DNA from: Strongylocentrotus purpuratus
Lineage: Eukaryota; Echinodermata; Echinoidea; Camarodonta; Strongylocentrotidae
Reading direction: 5' to 3'
Assembly: GCF_000002235.5 (NCBI RefSeq)
Contig: NW_022145611.1
Span: 11,248,342-11,312,341, forward strand
DNA: 64,000 bases
Below the pieces are notes generated by a model. It did no database searches and was not told where the DNA came from. It saw nothing but the letters and a program-made list of their open reading frames with translations. Below are positions 42,131 to 57,100 of the stretch, piece by piece. Every line of letters begins with the position of its first letter. Within the stretch, counting starts at the first letter, position 1. The translations under genes were made by a program, and so were the position numbers.

Positions 42131-45100
42131 ATAGCAGGGAGAGGTAATAGATGGGAAGAAGAGGAGTCTGGGTAGGAATAAAGGATAGCAGTGAGAGGTA
42201 ATAGATGGGAAGAAGAGGAGACTGGGTAGGAATAAAGGATAGCAGTGAGAGGTAATAGATGGGAAGAAGAGGAGACTGGGTAGGAATAAAGGATAGCAGT
42301 GAGAGGTAATAGATGGGAAGAAGAGGAGACTGGGTAGGAATAAAGGATAGCAGGGAGAGGTAATAGATGGAATAAAGGATAGCAGGGAGAGGTAATAGAT
42401 GGAATAAAGGATAGCAGGGAGAGGTAATAGATGGCAAGAAGAGGAGACTGGGTAGGAATAAAGGATAACAGTGAGAGGTAATAGATGGGAAGAAGAGGAG
42501 ACTGGGTAGGAATAAAGGATAGCAGTGAGAGGTAATAGATGGGAAGAAGAGGAGACTGGGTAGGAATAAAGGATAGCAGGGAGAGGTAATAGATGGAATA
42601 AAGGATAGCAGTGAGAGGTAATAGATGGGAAGAAGAGGAGACTGGGTAGGAATAAAGGATAGCAGGGAGAGGTAATAGATGGAATAAAGGATAGCAGGAA
42701 GAGGTAATAGATGGGAAGAAGAGGAGTCTGGGTAGGAATAAAGGATAGCAGTGAGAGGTAATAGATGGAATAAAGGATAGCAGGGAAAGGTAATATATGG
42801 AAAGAAGAGGAGACTGGGTAGGAATAAAGGATAGCAGTGAGAGGTAATAGATGGGAAGAAGAGGAGACTGGGTAGGAATAAAGGATAGCAGGGAGAGGTC
42901 ATAGATGGAATAAAGGATAGCAGGGAGAGGTAATAGATGGGAAGAAGAGGAGTCTGGGTAGGAATAAAGGATAGCAGTGAGAGGTAATAGATGGAATAAA
43001 GGATAGCAGGGAGAGGTAATAGATGGGAAGAAGAGGAGTCTGGGTAGGAATAAAGGATAGCAGTGAGAGGTAATAGATGGAATAAAGGATAGCAGGGAGA
43101 GGTAATAGATGGGAAGAAGAGGAGACTGGGTAGGAATAAAGGATAGCAGTGAGAGGTAATAGATGGGAAGAAGAGGAGACTGGGTAGGAATAAAGGATAG
43201 CAGGGAGAGGTCATAGATGGAATAAAGGATAGCAGTGAGAGGTAATAGATGGGAAGAAGAGGAGACTGGGTAGGAATAAAGGATAGCAGGGAGAGGTAAT
43301 AGATGGAATAAAGGATAGCAGTGAGAGGTAATAGATGGGAAGAAGAGGAGACTGGGTAGGAATAAAGGATAGCAGGGAGAGGTCATAGATGGAATAAAGG
43401 ATAGCAGTGAGAGGTAATAGATGGAAAGAAGAGGAGACTGGGTAGGAATATAGGATACCAGGGAGAGGTAATAGATGGAAAGAAGAGGAGACTGGGTAGG
43501 AATAAAGGATAGCAGTGAGAGGTAATAGATGGGAAGAAGAGGAGACTGGGTAGGAATAAAGGATAGCAGGGAGAGGTAATAGATGGAAAGAAGAGGAGAC
43601 TGGGTAGAAATAAAGGATAGCAGGGAGAGGTAATAGTTGGAAAGAAGACGAGACTGGGTAGGAATATAGGATACCAGGGAGAGGTAATAGATGGAAAGAA
43701 GAGGAGACTGGGTAGGAATAAAGGATAGCAGTGAGAGGTAATAGATGGGAAGAAGAGGAGACTGGGTAGGAATAAAGGATAGCAGGGAGAGGTCATAGAT
43801 GGAATAAAGTATAGCAGGGAGAAGTAATAGATGGGAAGAAGAGGAGTCTGGGTAGGAATAAAGGATAGCAGTGAGAGGTAATAGATGGGAAGAAGAGGAG
43901 TCTGGGTAGGAATAAAGGATAGCAGTGAGAGGTAATAGATGGAAAGAAAAGGAGACTGGGTAGGAATATAGGATACCAGGGAGAGGTAATAGATGGAAAG
44001 AAGAGGAGACTGGGTAGGAATAAAGGATAGCAGGGAGAGGTAATAGATGGAAAGAAGAGGAGACTGGGTAGGAATAAAGGATAGCAGGGAGAGGTAATAG
44101 ATGGAAAGAAGAGGAGACTGGGTAGGAATAAAGGATAGCATGGTGAGGTAATAGATGGTAAGAAGAGGAGACTGGGTAGGAATAAAGGATAGCAGGGAGA
44201 GGTAATAGATGGAAAGAAGAGGAGACTGGGTAGGAATAAAGGATAGCAGGGAGAGGTAATAGATGGGAAGAAGAGGGGACTGGGTAGGAATAAAGGATAG
44301 CAGTGAGAGGTAATAGATGGAATAAAGGATAGCAGGGAGAGGTAATAGATGGGAAGAAGAGGAGTCTGGGTAGGAATAAAGGATAGCAGTGAGAGGTAAT
44401 AGATGGGAAGAAGAGGAGACTGGGTAGGAATAAAGGATAGCAGTGAGAGGTAATAGATGGGAAGAAGAGGAGACTGGGTAGGAATAAAGGATAGCAGTGA
44501 GAGGTAATAGATGGGAAGAAGAGGAGACTGGGTAGGAATAAAGGATAGCAGGGAGAGGTAATAGATGGAATAAAGGATAGCAGGGAGAGGTAATAGATGG
44601 AATAAAGGATAGCAGGGAGAGGTAATAGATGGCAAGAAGAGGAGACTGGGTAGGAATAAAGGATAACAGTGAGAGGTAATAGATGGGAAGAAGAGGAGAC
44701 TGGGTAGGAATAAAGGATAGCAGTGAGAGGTAATAGATGGGAAGAAGAGGAGACTGGGTAGGAATAAAGGATAGCAGGGAGAGGTAATAGATGGAATAAA
44801 GGATAGCAGTGAGAGGTAATAGATGGGAAGAAGAGGAGACTGGGTAGGAATAAAGGATAGCAGGGAGAGGTAATAGATGGAATAAAGGATAGCAGGAAGA
44901 GGTAATAGATGGGAAGAAGAGGAGTCTGGGTAGGAATAAAGGATAGCAGTGAGAGGTAATAGATGGAATAAAGGATAGCAGGGAAAGGTAATATATGGGA
45001 AGAAGAGGAGACTGGGTAGGAATAAAGGATAGCAGTGAGAGGTAATAGATGGGAAGAAGAGGAGACTGGGTAGGAATAAAGGATAGCAGGGAGAGGTCAT

Positions 45101-48100
45101 AGATGGAATAAAGGATAGCAGGGAGAGGTAATAGATGGGAAGAAGAGGAGTCTGGGTAGGAATAAAGGATAGCAGTGAGAGGTAATAGATGGAATAAAGG
45201 ATAGCAGGGAGAGGTAATAGATGGGAAGAAGAGGAGTCTGGGTAGGAATAAAGGATAGCAGTGAGAGGTAATAGATGGAATAAAGGATAGCAGGGAGAGG
45301 TAATAGATGGGAAGAAGAGGAGACTGGGTAGGAATAAAGGATAGCAGTGAGAGGTAATAGATGGGAAGAAGAGGAGACTGGGTAGGAATAAAGGATAGCA
45401 GGGAGAGGTCATAGATGGAATAAAGGATAGCAGGGAGAGGTAATAGATGGGAAGAAGAGGAGTCTGGGTAGGAATAAAGGATAGCAGTGAGAGGTAATAG
45501 ATGGAATAAAGGATAGCAGGGAGAGGTAATAGATGGGAAGAAGAGGAGTCTGGGTAGGAATAAAGGATAGCAGTGAGAGGTAATAGATGGAATAAAGGAT
45601 AGCAGGGAGAGGTAATAGATGGGAAGAAGAGGAGACTGGGTAGGAATAAAGGATAGCAGTGAGAGGTAATAGATGGGAAGAAGAGGAGACTGGGTAGGAA
45701 TAAAGGATAGCAGGGAGAGGTCATAGATGGAATAAAGGATAGCAGTGAGAGGTAATAGATGGGAAGAAGAGGAGACTGGGTAGGAATAAAGGATAGCAGG
45801 GAGAGGTAATAGATGGAATAAAGGATAGCAGTGAGAGGTAATAGATGGGAAGAAGAGGAGACTGGGTAGGAATAAAGGATAGCAGGGAGAGGTCATAGAT
45901 GGAATAAAGGATAGCAGTGAGAGGTAATAGATGGAAAGAAGAGGAGACTGGGTAGGAATATAGGATACCAGGGAGAGGTAATAGATGGAAAGAAGAGGAG
46001 ACTGGGTAGGAATAAAGGATAGCAGTGAGAGGTAATAGATGGGAAGAAGAGGAGACTGGGTAGGAATAAAGGATAGCAGGGAGAGGTAATAGATGGAAAG
46101 AAGAGGAGACTGGGTAGAAATAAAGGATAGCAGGGAGAGGTAATAGTTGGAAAGAAGACGAGACTGGGTAGGAATATAGGATACCAGGGAGAGGTAATAG
46201 ATGGAAAGAAGAGGAGACTGGGTAGGAATAAAGGATAGCAGTGAGAGGTAATAGATGGTAAGAAGAGGAGACTGGGTAGGAATAAAGGATAGCAGGGAGA
46301 GGTCATAGATGGAATAAAGGATAGCAGGGAGAAGTAATAGATGGGAAGAAGAGGAGTCTGGGTAGGAATAAAGGATAGCAGTGAGAGGTAATAGATGGGA
46401 AGAAGAGGAGACTGGGTAGGAATAAAGGATAGCAGTGAGAGGTAATAGATGGGAAGAAGAGGAGACTGGGTAGGAATAAAGGATAGCAGGGAGAGGTAAT
46501 AGATGGAATAAAGGATAGCAGGGAGAGGTAATAGATGGCAAGAAGAGGAGACTGGGTAGGAATAAAGGATAACAGTGAGAGGTAATAGATGGGAAGAAGA
46601 GGAGACTGGGTAGGAATAAAGGATAGCAGGGAGAGGTAATAGATGGGAAGAAGAGGAGACTGGGTAGGAATAAAGGATAGCAGTGAGAGGTAATAGATGG
46701 GAAGAAGAGGAGACTGGGTAGGAATAAAGGATAGCAGGGAGAGGTAATAGATGGAATAAAGGATAGCAGTGAGAGGTAATAGATGGGAAGAAGAGGAGAC
46801 TGGGTAGGAATAAAGGATAGCAGGGAGAGGTAATAGATGGAATAAAGGATAGCAGGAAGAGGTAATAGATGGGAAGAAGAGGAGTCTGGGTAGGAATAAA
46901 GGATAGCAGTGAGAGGTAATAGATTGAATAAAGGATAGCAGGGAAAGGTAATATATGGGAAGAAGAGGAGACTGGGTAGGAATAAAGGATAGCAGTGAGA
47001 GGTAATAGATGGGAAGAAGAGGAGACTGGGTAGGAATAAAGGATAGCAGGGAGAGGTCATAGATGGAATAAAGGATAGCAGGGAGAGGTAATAGATGGGA
47101 AGAAGAGGAGTCTGGGTAGGAATAAAGGATAGCAGTGAGAGGTAATAGATGGAATAAAGGATAGCAGGGAGAGGTAATAGATGGGAAGAAGAGGAGACTG
47201 GGTAGGAATAAAGGATAGCAGTGAGTGGTAATAGATGGGAAGAAGAGGAGACTGGGTAGGAATAAAGGATAGCAGGGAGAGGTCATAGATGGAATAAAGG
47301 ATAGCAGTGAGAGGTAATAGATGGAAAGAAGAGGAGACTGGGTAGAAATAAAGGATAGCAGGGAGAGGTAATAGTTGGAAAGAAGACGAGACTGGGTAGG
47401 AATATAGGATACCAGGGAGAGGTAATAGATGGAAAGAAGAGGAGACTGGGTAGGAATAAAGGATAGCAGGGTGAGGTAATAGATGGGAAGAAGAGGAGTC
47501 TGGGTAGGAATAAAGGATAGCAGTGAGAGGTAATAGATGGAAAGAAGAGGAGTCTGGGTAGGAATAAAGGATAGCAGTGAGAGGTAATAGATGGAAAGAA
47601 GAGGAGTCTGGGTAGGAATAAAGGATAGCAGTGAGAGGTAATAGATGGAAAGAAGAGGAGAGTGGGTAGGAATATAGGATACCAGGGAGAGGTAATAGAT
47701 GGAAAGAAGAGGAGACTGGGTAGGAATAAAGGATAGCAGGGAGAGGCAATAGATGGAAAGAAGAGGAGACTGGGTAGGAATAAAGGATAGCAGGGAGAGG
47801 TAATAGATGGAAAGAAGAGGAGACTGGGTAGGAATAAAGGATAGCATGGTGAGGTAATAGATGGTAAGAAGAGGAGACTGGGTAGGAATAAAGGATAGCA
47901 GGGAGAGGTAATAGATGGGAAGAAGAGGAGTCTGGGTAGGAATAAAGGATAGCAGGGTGAGGTAATAGATGGGAAGAAGAGGAGTCTGGGTAGGAATAAA
48001 GGATAGCAGTGAGAGGTAATAGATGGAAAGGAGACTGGGTAGGAATATAGGATAGCAGTGAGAGGTAATAGATGGAAAGAAGAGGAGTCTGGGTAGGAAT

Positions 48101-51100
48101 AAAGGATAGCAGTGAGAGGTAATAGATGGAAAGAAGAGGAGACTGGGTAGGAATAAGGGATACCAGGGAGAGGTAATAGATGGAAAGAAGAGGAGACTGG
48201 GTAGGAATAAAGGATAGCAGGGAGAGGTAATAGATGGAAAGAAGAGGAGACTGGGTAGAAATAAAGGATAGCAGGGAGAGGTAATAGTTGGAAAGAAGAC
48301 GAGACTGGGTAGGAATAAAGGATAGCAGGGAGAGGTAATAGATGGAATAAAGGATAGCAGTGAGAGGTAATAGATGGAAAGAAGAGGAGACTGGGTAGGA
48401 ATAAAGGATAGCAGGGAGAGGTAATAGATGGAAAGAAGAGGAGACTGGGTAGAAATAAAGGATAGCAGGGAGAGGTAATAGATGGAATAAAGGATAGCAG
48501 GGAGAGGTAATAGATGGAAAGAAGAGGAGACTGGGTAGGAATAAAGGATAGCAGGGAGAGGTAATAGATGGAAAGAAGAGGAGACTGGGTAGAAATAAAG
48601 GATAGCAGTGAGAGGTAATAGATGGAATAAAGGATAGCAGGGAGAGGTAATAGATGGGAAGAAGAGGAGACTGGGTAGGAATAAAGGATAGCAGTGAGAG
48701 GTAATAGATGGGAAGAAGAGGAGACTGGGTAGGAATAAAGGATAGCAGGGAGAGGTCATAGATGGAATAAAGGATAGCAGTGAGAGGTAATAGATGGAAA
48801 GAAGAGGAGACTGGGTAGGAATATAGGATACCAGGGAGAGGTAATAGATGGAAAGAAGAGGAGACTGGGTAGGAATAAAGGATAGCAGGGAGAGGTAATA
48901 GATGGAAAGAAGAGGAGACTGGGTAGGAATAAAGGATAGCAGGGAGAGGTAATAGATGGAAAGAAGAGGAGACTGGGTAGAAATAAAGGATAGCAGGGAG
49001 AGGTAATAGTTGGAAAGAAGACGAGACTGGGTAGGAATATAGGATACCAGGGAGAGGTAATAGATGGAAAGAAGAGGAGACTGGGTAGGAATAAAGGATA
49101 GCAGGGTGAGGTAATAGATGGGAAGTAGAGGAGTCTGGGTAGGAAAAAAGGATAGCAGTGAGAGGTAATAGATGGAAAGAAGAGGAGTCTGGGTAGGAAT
49201 AAAGGATAGCAGTGAGAGGTAATAGATGGAAAGAAGAGGAGTCTGGGTAGGAATAAAGGATAGCAGTGAGAGGTAATAGATGGAAAGAAGAGGAGACTGG
49301 GTAGGAATATAGGATACCAGGGAGAGGTAATAGATGGAAAGAAGAGGAGACTGGGTAGGAATAAAGGATAGCACGGAGAGGTAATAGATGGAAAGAAGAG
49401 GAGACTGGGTAGGAATAAAGGATAGCATGGTGAGGTAATAGATGGTAAGAAGAGGAGACTGGGTAGGAATAAAGGATAGCAGGGAGAGGTAATAGATGGG
49501 AAGAAGAGGAGTCTGGGTAGGAATAAAGGATAGCAGGGTGAGGTAATAGATGGGAAGAAGAGGAGTCTGGGTAGGAATAAAGGATAGCAGTGAGAGGTTA
49601 TAGATGGAAAGGAGACTGGGTAGGAATATAGGATAGCAGGGAGAGGTCATAGATGGAATAAAGGATAGCAGGGAGAGGTAATAGATGGGAAGAAGAGGAG
49701 TCTGGGTAGGAATAAAGGATAGCAGTGAGAGGTAATAGATGGAATAAAGGATAGCAGGGAGAGGTAATAGATGGGAAGAAGAGGAGTCTGGGTAGGAATA
49801 AAGGATAGCAGTGAGAGGTAATAGATGGAATAAAGGATAGCAGGGAGAGGTAATAGATGGGAAGAAGAGGAGACTGGGTAGGAATAAAGGATAGCAGTGA
49901 GAGGTAATAGATGGGAAGAAGAGGAGACTGGGTAGGAATAAAGGATAGCAGGGAGAGGTCATAGATGGAATAAAGGATAGCAGTGAGAGGTAATAGATGG
50001 GAAGAAGAGGAGACTGGGTAGGAATAAAGGATAGCAGGGAGAGGTAATAGATGGAATAAAGGATAGCAGTGAGAGGTAATAGATGGGAAGAAGAGGAGAC
50101 TGGGTAGGAATAAAGGATAGCAGGGAGAGGTCATAGATGGAATAAAGGATAGCAGTGAGAGGTAATAGATGGAAAGAAGAGGAGACTGGGTAGGAATATA
50201 GGATACCAGGGAGAGGTAATAGATGGAAAGAAGAGGAGACTGGGTAGGAATAAAGGATAGCAGTGAGAGGTAATAGATGGGAAGAAGAGGAGACTGGGTA
50301 GGAATAAAGGATAGCAGGGAGAGGTAATAGATGGAAAGAAGAGGAGACTGGGTAGAAATAAAGGATAGCAGGGAGAGGTAATAGTTGGAAAGAAGACGAG
50401 ACTGGGTAGGAATATAGGATACCAGGGAGAGGTAATAGATGGAAAGAAGAGGAGACTGGGTAGGAATAAAGGATAGCAGTGAGAGGTAATAGATGGGAAG
50501 AAGAGGAGACTGGGTAGGAATAAAGGATAGCAGGGAGAGGTCATAGATGGAATAAAGGATAGCAGGAAGAAGTAATAGATGGGAAGAAGAGGAGTCTGGG
50601 TAGGAATAAAGGATAGCAGTGAGAGGTAATAGATGGGAAGAAGAGGAGACTGGGTAGGAATAAAGGATAGCAGTGAGAGGTAATAGATGGGAAGAAGAGG
50701 AGACTGGGTAGGAATAAAGGATAGCAGGGAGAGGTAATAGATGGAATAAAGGATAGCAGGGAGAGGTAATAGATGGCAAGAAGAGGAGACTGGGTAGGAA
50801 TAAAGGATAACAGTGAGAGGTAATAGATGGGAAGAAGAGGAGACTGGGTAGGAATAAAGGATAGCAGGGAGAGGTAATAGATGGGAAGAAGAGGAGACTG
50901 GGTAGGAATAAAGGATAGCAGTGAGAGGTAATAGATGGGAAGAAGAGGAGACTGGGTAGGAATAAAGGATAGCAGGGAGAGGTAATAGATTGAATAAAGG
51001 ATAGCAGTGAGAGGTAATAGATGGGAAGAAGAGGAGACTGGGTAGGAATAAAGGATAGCAGGGAGAGGTAATAGATGGAATAAAGGATAGCAGGAAGAGG

Positions 51101-54100
51101 TAATAGATGGGAAGAAGAGGAGTCTGGGTAGGAATAAAGGATAGCAGTGAGAGGTAATAGATGGAATAAAGGATAGCAGGGAAAGGTAATATATGGGAAG
51201 AAGAGGAGACTGGGTAGGAATAAAGGATAGCAGTGAGAGGTAATAGATGGGAAGAAGAGGAGACTGGGTAGGAATAAAGGATAGCAGGGAGAGGTCATAG
51301 ATGGAATAAAGGATAGCAGGGAGAGGTAATAGATGGGAAGAAGAGGAGTCTGGGTAGGAATAAAGGATAGCAGTGAGAGGTAATAGATGGAATAAAGGAT
51401 AGCAGGGAGAGGTAATAGATGGGAAGAAGAGGAGACTGGGTAGGAATAAAGGATAGCAGTGAGAGGTAATAGATGGGAAGAAGAGGAGACTGGGTAGGAA
51501 TAAAGGATAGCAGGGAGAGGTCATAGATGGAATAAAGGATAGCAGTGAGAGGTAATAGATGGAAAGAAGAGGAGACTGGGTAGAAATAAAGGATAGCAGG
51601 GAGAGGTAATAGTTGGAAAGAAGACGAGACTGGGTAGGAATATAGGATACCAGGGAGAGGTAATAGATGGAAAGAAGAGGAGACTGGGTAGGAATAAAGG
51701 ATAGCAGGGTGAGGTAATAGATGGGAAGAAGAGGAGTCTGGGTAGGAATAAAGGATAGCAGTGAGAGGTAATAGATGGAAAGAAGAGGAGTCTGGGTAGG
51801 AATAAAGGATAGCAGTGAGAGGTAATAGATGGAAAGAAGAGGAGTCTGGGTAGGAATAAAGGATAGCAGTGAGAGGTAATAGATGGAAAGAAGAGGAGAG
51901 TGGGTAGGAATATAGGATACCAGGGAGAGGTAATAGATGGAAAGAAGAGGAGACTGGGTAGGAATAAAGGATAGCAGGGAGAGGCAATAGATGGAAAGAA
52001 GAGGAGACTGGGTAGGAATAAAGGATAGCAGGGAGAGGTAATAGATGGAAAGAAGAGGAGACTGGGTAGGAATAAAGGATAGCATGGTGAGGTAATAGAT
52101 GGTAAGAAGAGGAGACTGGGTAGGAATAAAGGATAGCAGGGAGAGGTAAAAGATGGGAAGAAGAGGAGTCTGGGTAGGAATAAAGGATAGCAGGGTGAGG
52201 TAATAGATGGGAAGAAGAGGAGTCTGGGTAGGAATAAAGGATAGCAGTGAGAGGTAATAGATGGAAAGGAGACTGGGTAGGAATATAGGATAGCAGTGAG
52301 AGGTAATAGATGGAAAGAAGAGGAGTCTGGGTAGGAATAAAGGATAGCAGTGAGAGGTAATAGATGGAAAGAAGAGGAGACTGGGTAGGAATAAGGGATA
52401 CCAGGGAGAGGTAATAGATGGAAAGAAGAGGAGACTGGGTAGGAATAAAGGATAGCAGGGAGAGGTAATAGATGGAAAGAAGAGGAGACTGGGTAGAAAT
52501 AAAGGATAGCAGGGAGAGGTAATAGTTGGAAAGAAGACGAGACTGGGTAGGAATAAAGGATAGCAGGGAGAGGTAATAGATGGAATAAAGGATAGCAGTG
52601 AGAGGTAATAGATGGAAAGAAGAGGAGACTGGGTAGGAATAAAGGATAGCAGGGAGAGGTAATATATGGGAAGAAGAGGAGACTGGGTAGAAATAAAGGA
52701 TAGCAGGGAGAGGTAATAGATGGAATAAAGGATAGCAGGGAGAGGTAATAGATGGAAAGAAGAGGAGACTGGGTAGGAATAAAGGATAGCAGGGAGAGGT
52801 AATAGATGGAAAGAAGAGGAGACTGGGTAGAAATAAAGGATAGCAGTGAGAGGTAATAGATGGAATAAAGGATAGCAGGGAGAGGTAATAGATGGGAAGA
52901 AGAGGAGACTGGGTAGGAATAAAGGATAGCAGTGAGAGGTAATAGATGGGAAGAAGAGGAGACTGGGTAGGAATAAAGGATAGCAGGGAGAGGTCATAGA
53001 TGGAATAAAGGATAGCAGTGAGAGGTAATAGATGGAAAGAAGAGGAGACTGGGTAGGAATATAGGATACCAGGGAGAGGTAATAGATGGAAAGAAGAGGA
53101 GACTGGGTAGGAATAAAGGATAGCAGGGAGAGGTAATAGATGGAAAGAAGAGGAGACTGGGTAGGAATAAAGGATAGCAGGGAGAGGTAATAGATGGAAA
53201 GAAGAGGAGACTGGGTAGAAATAAAGGATAGCAGGGAGAGGTAATAGTTGGAAAGAAGACGAGACTGGGTAGGAATATAGGATACCAGGGAGAGGTAATA
53301 GATGGAAAGAAGAGGAGACTGGGTAGGAATAAAGGATAGCAGGGTGAGGTAATAGATGGGAAGTAGAGGAGTCTGGGTAGGAATAAAGGATAGCAGTGAG
53401 AGGTAATAGATGGAAAGAAGAGGAGACTGGGTAGGAATATAGGATACCAGGGAGAGGTAATAGATGGAAAGAAGAGGAGACTGGGTAGGAATAAAGGATA
53501 GCAGGGAGAGGTAATAGATGGAAAGAAGAGGAGACTGGGTAGGAATAAAGGATAGCACGGAGAGGTAATAGATGGAAAGAAGAGGAGACTGGGTAGGAAT
53601 AAAGGATAGCATGGTGAGGTAATAGATGGTAAGAAGAGGAGACTGGGTAGGAATAAAGGATAGCAGGGAGAGGTAATAGATGGGAAGAAGAGGAGTCTGG
53701 GTAGGAATAAAGGATAGCAGGGTGAGGTAATAGATGGGAAGAAGAGGAGTCTGGGTAGGAATAAAGGATAGCAGTGAGAGGTAATAGATGGAAAGGAGAC
53801 TGGGTAGGAATATAGGATAGCAGTGAGAGGTAATAGATGGAAAGAAGAGGAGTCTGGGTAGGAATAAAGGATAGCAGTGAGAGGTAATAGATGGAAAGAA
53901 GAGGAGACTGGGTAGGAATAAAGGATAGCATGGTGAGGTAATAGATGGTAAGAAGAGGAGACTGGGTAGGAATAAAGGATAGCAGTGAGAGGTAATAGAT
54001 GGAAAGAAGAGGAGACTGGGTAGGAATAAAGGATAGCAGGGAGAGGTAATAGATGGAAAGAAGAGGAGACTGGGTAGAAATAAAGGATAGCAGGGAGAGG

Positions 54101-57100
54101 TAATAGATGGAATAAAGGATAGCAGGGAGAGGTAATAGATGGAAAGAAGAGGAGACTGGGTAGGAATAAAGGATAGCAGGGAGAGGTAATAGATGGAAAG
54201 AAGAGGAGACTGGGTAGAAATAAAGGATAGCAGTGAGAGGTAATAGATGGAATAAAGGATAGCAGGGAGAGGTAATAGATGGGAAGAAGAGGAGACTGGG
54301 TAGGAATAAAGGATAGCAGTGAGAGGTAATAGATGGGAAGAAGAGGAGACTGGGTAGGAATAAAGGATAGCAGGGAGAGGTCATAGATGGAATAAAGGAT
54401 AGCAGTGAGAGGTAATAGATGGAAAGAAGAGGAGACTGGGTAGGAATATAGGATACCAGGGAGAGGTAATAGATGGAAAGAAGAGGAGACTGGGTAGGAA
54501 TAAAGGATAGCAGGGAGAGGTAATAGATGGAAAGAAGAGGAGACTGGGTAGGAATAAAGGATAGCAGGGAGAGGTAATAGATGGAAAGAAGAGGAGACTG
54601 GGTAGAAATAAAGGATAGCAGGGAGAGGTAATAGTTGGAAAGAAGACGAGACTGGGTAGGAATATAGGATACCAGGGAGAGGTAATAGATGGAAAGAAGA
54701 GGAGACTGGGTAGGAATAAAGGATAGCAGGGTGAGGTAATAGATGGGAAGTAGAGGAGTCTGGGTAGGAATAAAGGATAGCAGTGAGAGGTAATAGATGG
54801 AAAGAAGAGGAGTCTGGGTAGGAATAAAGGATAGCAGTGAGAGGTAATAGATGGAAAGAAGAGGAGTCTGGGTAGGAATAAAGGATAGCAGTGAGAGGTA
54901 ATAGATGGAAAGAAGAGGAGACTGGGTAGGAATATAGGATACCAGGGAGAGGTAATAGATGGAAAGAAGAGGAGACTGGGTAGGAATAAAGGATAGCAGG
55001 GAGAGGTAATAGATGGAAAGAAGAGGAGACTGGGTAGGAATAAAGGATAGCACGGAGAGGTAATAGATGGAAAGAAGAGGAGACTGGGTAGGAATAAAGG
55101 ATAGCATGGTGAGGTAATAGATGGTAAGAAGAGGAGACTGGGTAGGAATAAAGGATAGCAGGGAGAGGTAATAGATGGGAAGAAGAGGAGTCTGGGTAGG
55201 AATAAAGGATAGCAGGGTGAGGTAATAGATGGGAAGAAGAGGAGTCTGGGTAGGAATAAAGGATAGCAGTGAGAGGTAATAGATGGAAAGGAGACTGGGT
55301 AGGAATATAGGATAGCAGGGAGAGGTCATAGATGGAATAAAGGATAGCAGGGAGAGGTAATAGATGGGAAGAAGAGGAGTCTGGGTAGGAATAAAGGATA
55401 GCAGTGAGAGGTAATAGATGGAATAAAGGATAGCAGGGAGAGGTAATAGATGGGAAGAAGAGGAGTCTGGGTAGGAATAAAGGATAGCAGTGAGAGGTAA
55501 TAGATGGAATAAAGGATAGCAGGGAGAGGTAATAGATGGGAAGAAGAGGAGACTGGGTAGGAATAAAGGATAGCAGTGAGAGGTAATAGATGGGAAGAAG
55601 AGGAGACTGGGTAGGAATAAAGGATAGCAGGGAGAGGTCATAGATGGAATAAAGGATAGCAGTGAGAGGTAATAGATGGGAAGAAGAGGAGACTGGGTAG
55701 GAATAAAGGATAGCAGGGAGAGGTAATAGATGGAATAAAGGATAGCAGTGAGAGGTAATAGATGGGAAGAAGAGGAGACTGGGTAGGAATAAAGGATAGC
55801 AGGGAGAGGTCATAGATGGAATAAAGGATAGCAGTGAGAGGTAATAGATGGAAAGAAGAGGAGACTGGGTAGGAATATAGGATACCAGGGAGAGGTAATA
55901 GATGGAAAGAAGAGGAGACTGGGTAGGAATAAAGGATAGCAGTGAGAGGTAATAGATGGGAAGAAGAGGAGACTGGGTAGGAATAAAGGATAGCAGGGAG
56001 AGGTAATAGATGGAAAGAAGAGGAGACTGGGTAGAAATAAAGGATAGCAGGGAGAGGTAATAGTTGGAAAGAAGACGAGACTGGGTAGGAATATAGGATA
56101 CCAGGGAGAGGTAATAGATGGAAAGAAGAGGAGACTGGGTAGGAATAAAGGATAGCAGTGAGAGGTAATAGATGGGAAGAAGAGGAGACTGGGTAGGAAT
56201 AAAGGATAGCAGGGAGAGGTCATAGATGGAATAAAGGATAGCAGGGAGAAGTAATAGATGGGAAGAAGAGGAGTCTGGGTAGGAATAAAGGATAGCAGTG
56301 AGAGGTAATAGATGGGAAGAAGAGGAGACTGGGTAGGAATAAAGGATAGCAGTGAGAGGTAATAGATGGGAAGAAGAGGAGACTGGGTAGGAATAAAGGA
56401 TAGCAGGGAGAGGTAATAGATGGAATAAAGGATAGCAGGGAGAGGTAATAGATGGCAAGAAGAGGAGACTGGGTAGGAATAAAGGATAACAGTGAGAGGT
56501 AATAGATGGGAAGAAGAGGAGACTGGGTAGGAATAAAGGATAGCAGGGAGAGGTAATAGATGGGAAGAAGAGGAGACTGGGTAGGAATAAAGGATAGCAG
56601 TGAGAGGTAATAGATGGGAAGAAGAGGAGACTGGGTAGGAATAAAGGATAGCAGGGAGAGGTAATAGATGGAATAAAGGATAGCAGTGAGAGGTAATAGA
56701 TGGGAAGAAGAGGAGACTGGGTAGGAATAAAGGATAGCAGGGAGAGGTAATAGATGGAATAAAGGATAGCAGGAAGAGGTAATAGATGGGAAGAAGAGGA
56801 GTCTGGGTAGGAATAAAGGATAGCAGTGAGAGGTAATAGATGGAATAAAGGATAGCAGGGAAAGGTAATATATGGGAAGAAGAGGAGACTGGGTAGGAAT
56901 AAAGGATAGCAGTGAGAGGTAATAGATGGGAAGAAGAGGAGACTGGGTAGGAATAAAGGATAGCAGGGAGAGGTCATAGATGGAATAAAGGATAGCAGGG
57001 AGAGGTAATAGATGGGAAGAAGAGGAGTCTGGGTAGGAATAAAGGATAGCAGTGAGAGGTAATAGATGGAATAAAGGATAGCAGGGAGAGGTAATAGATG

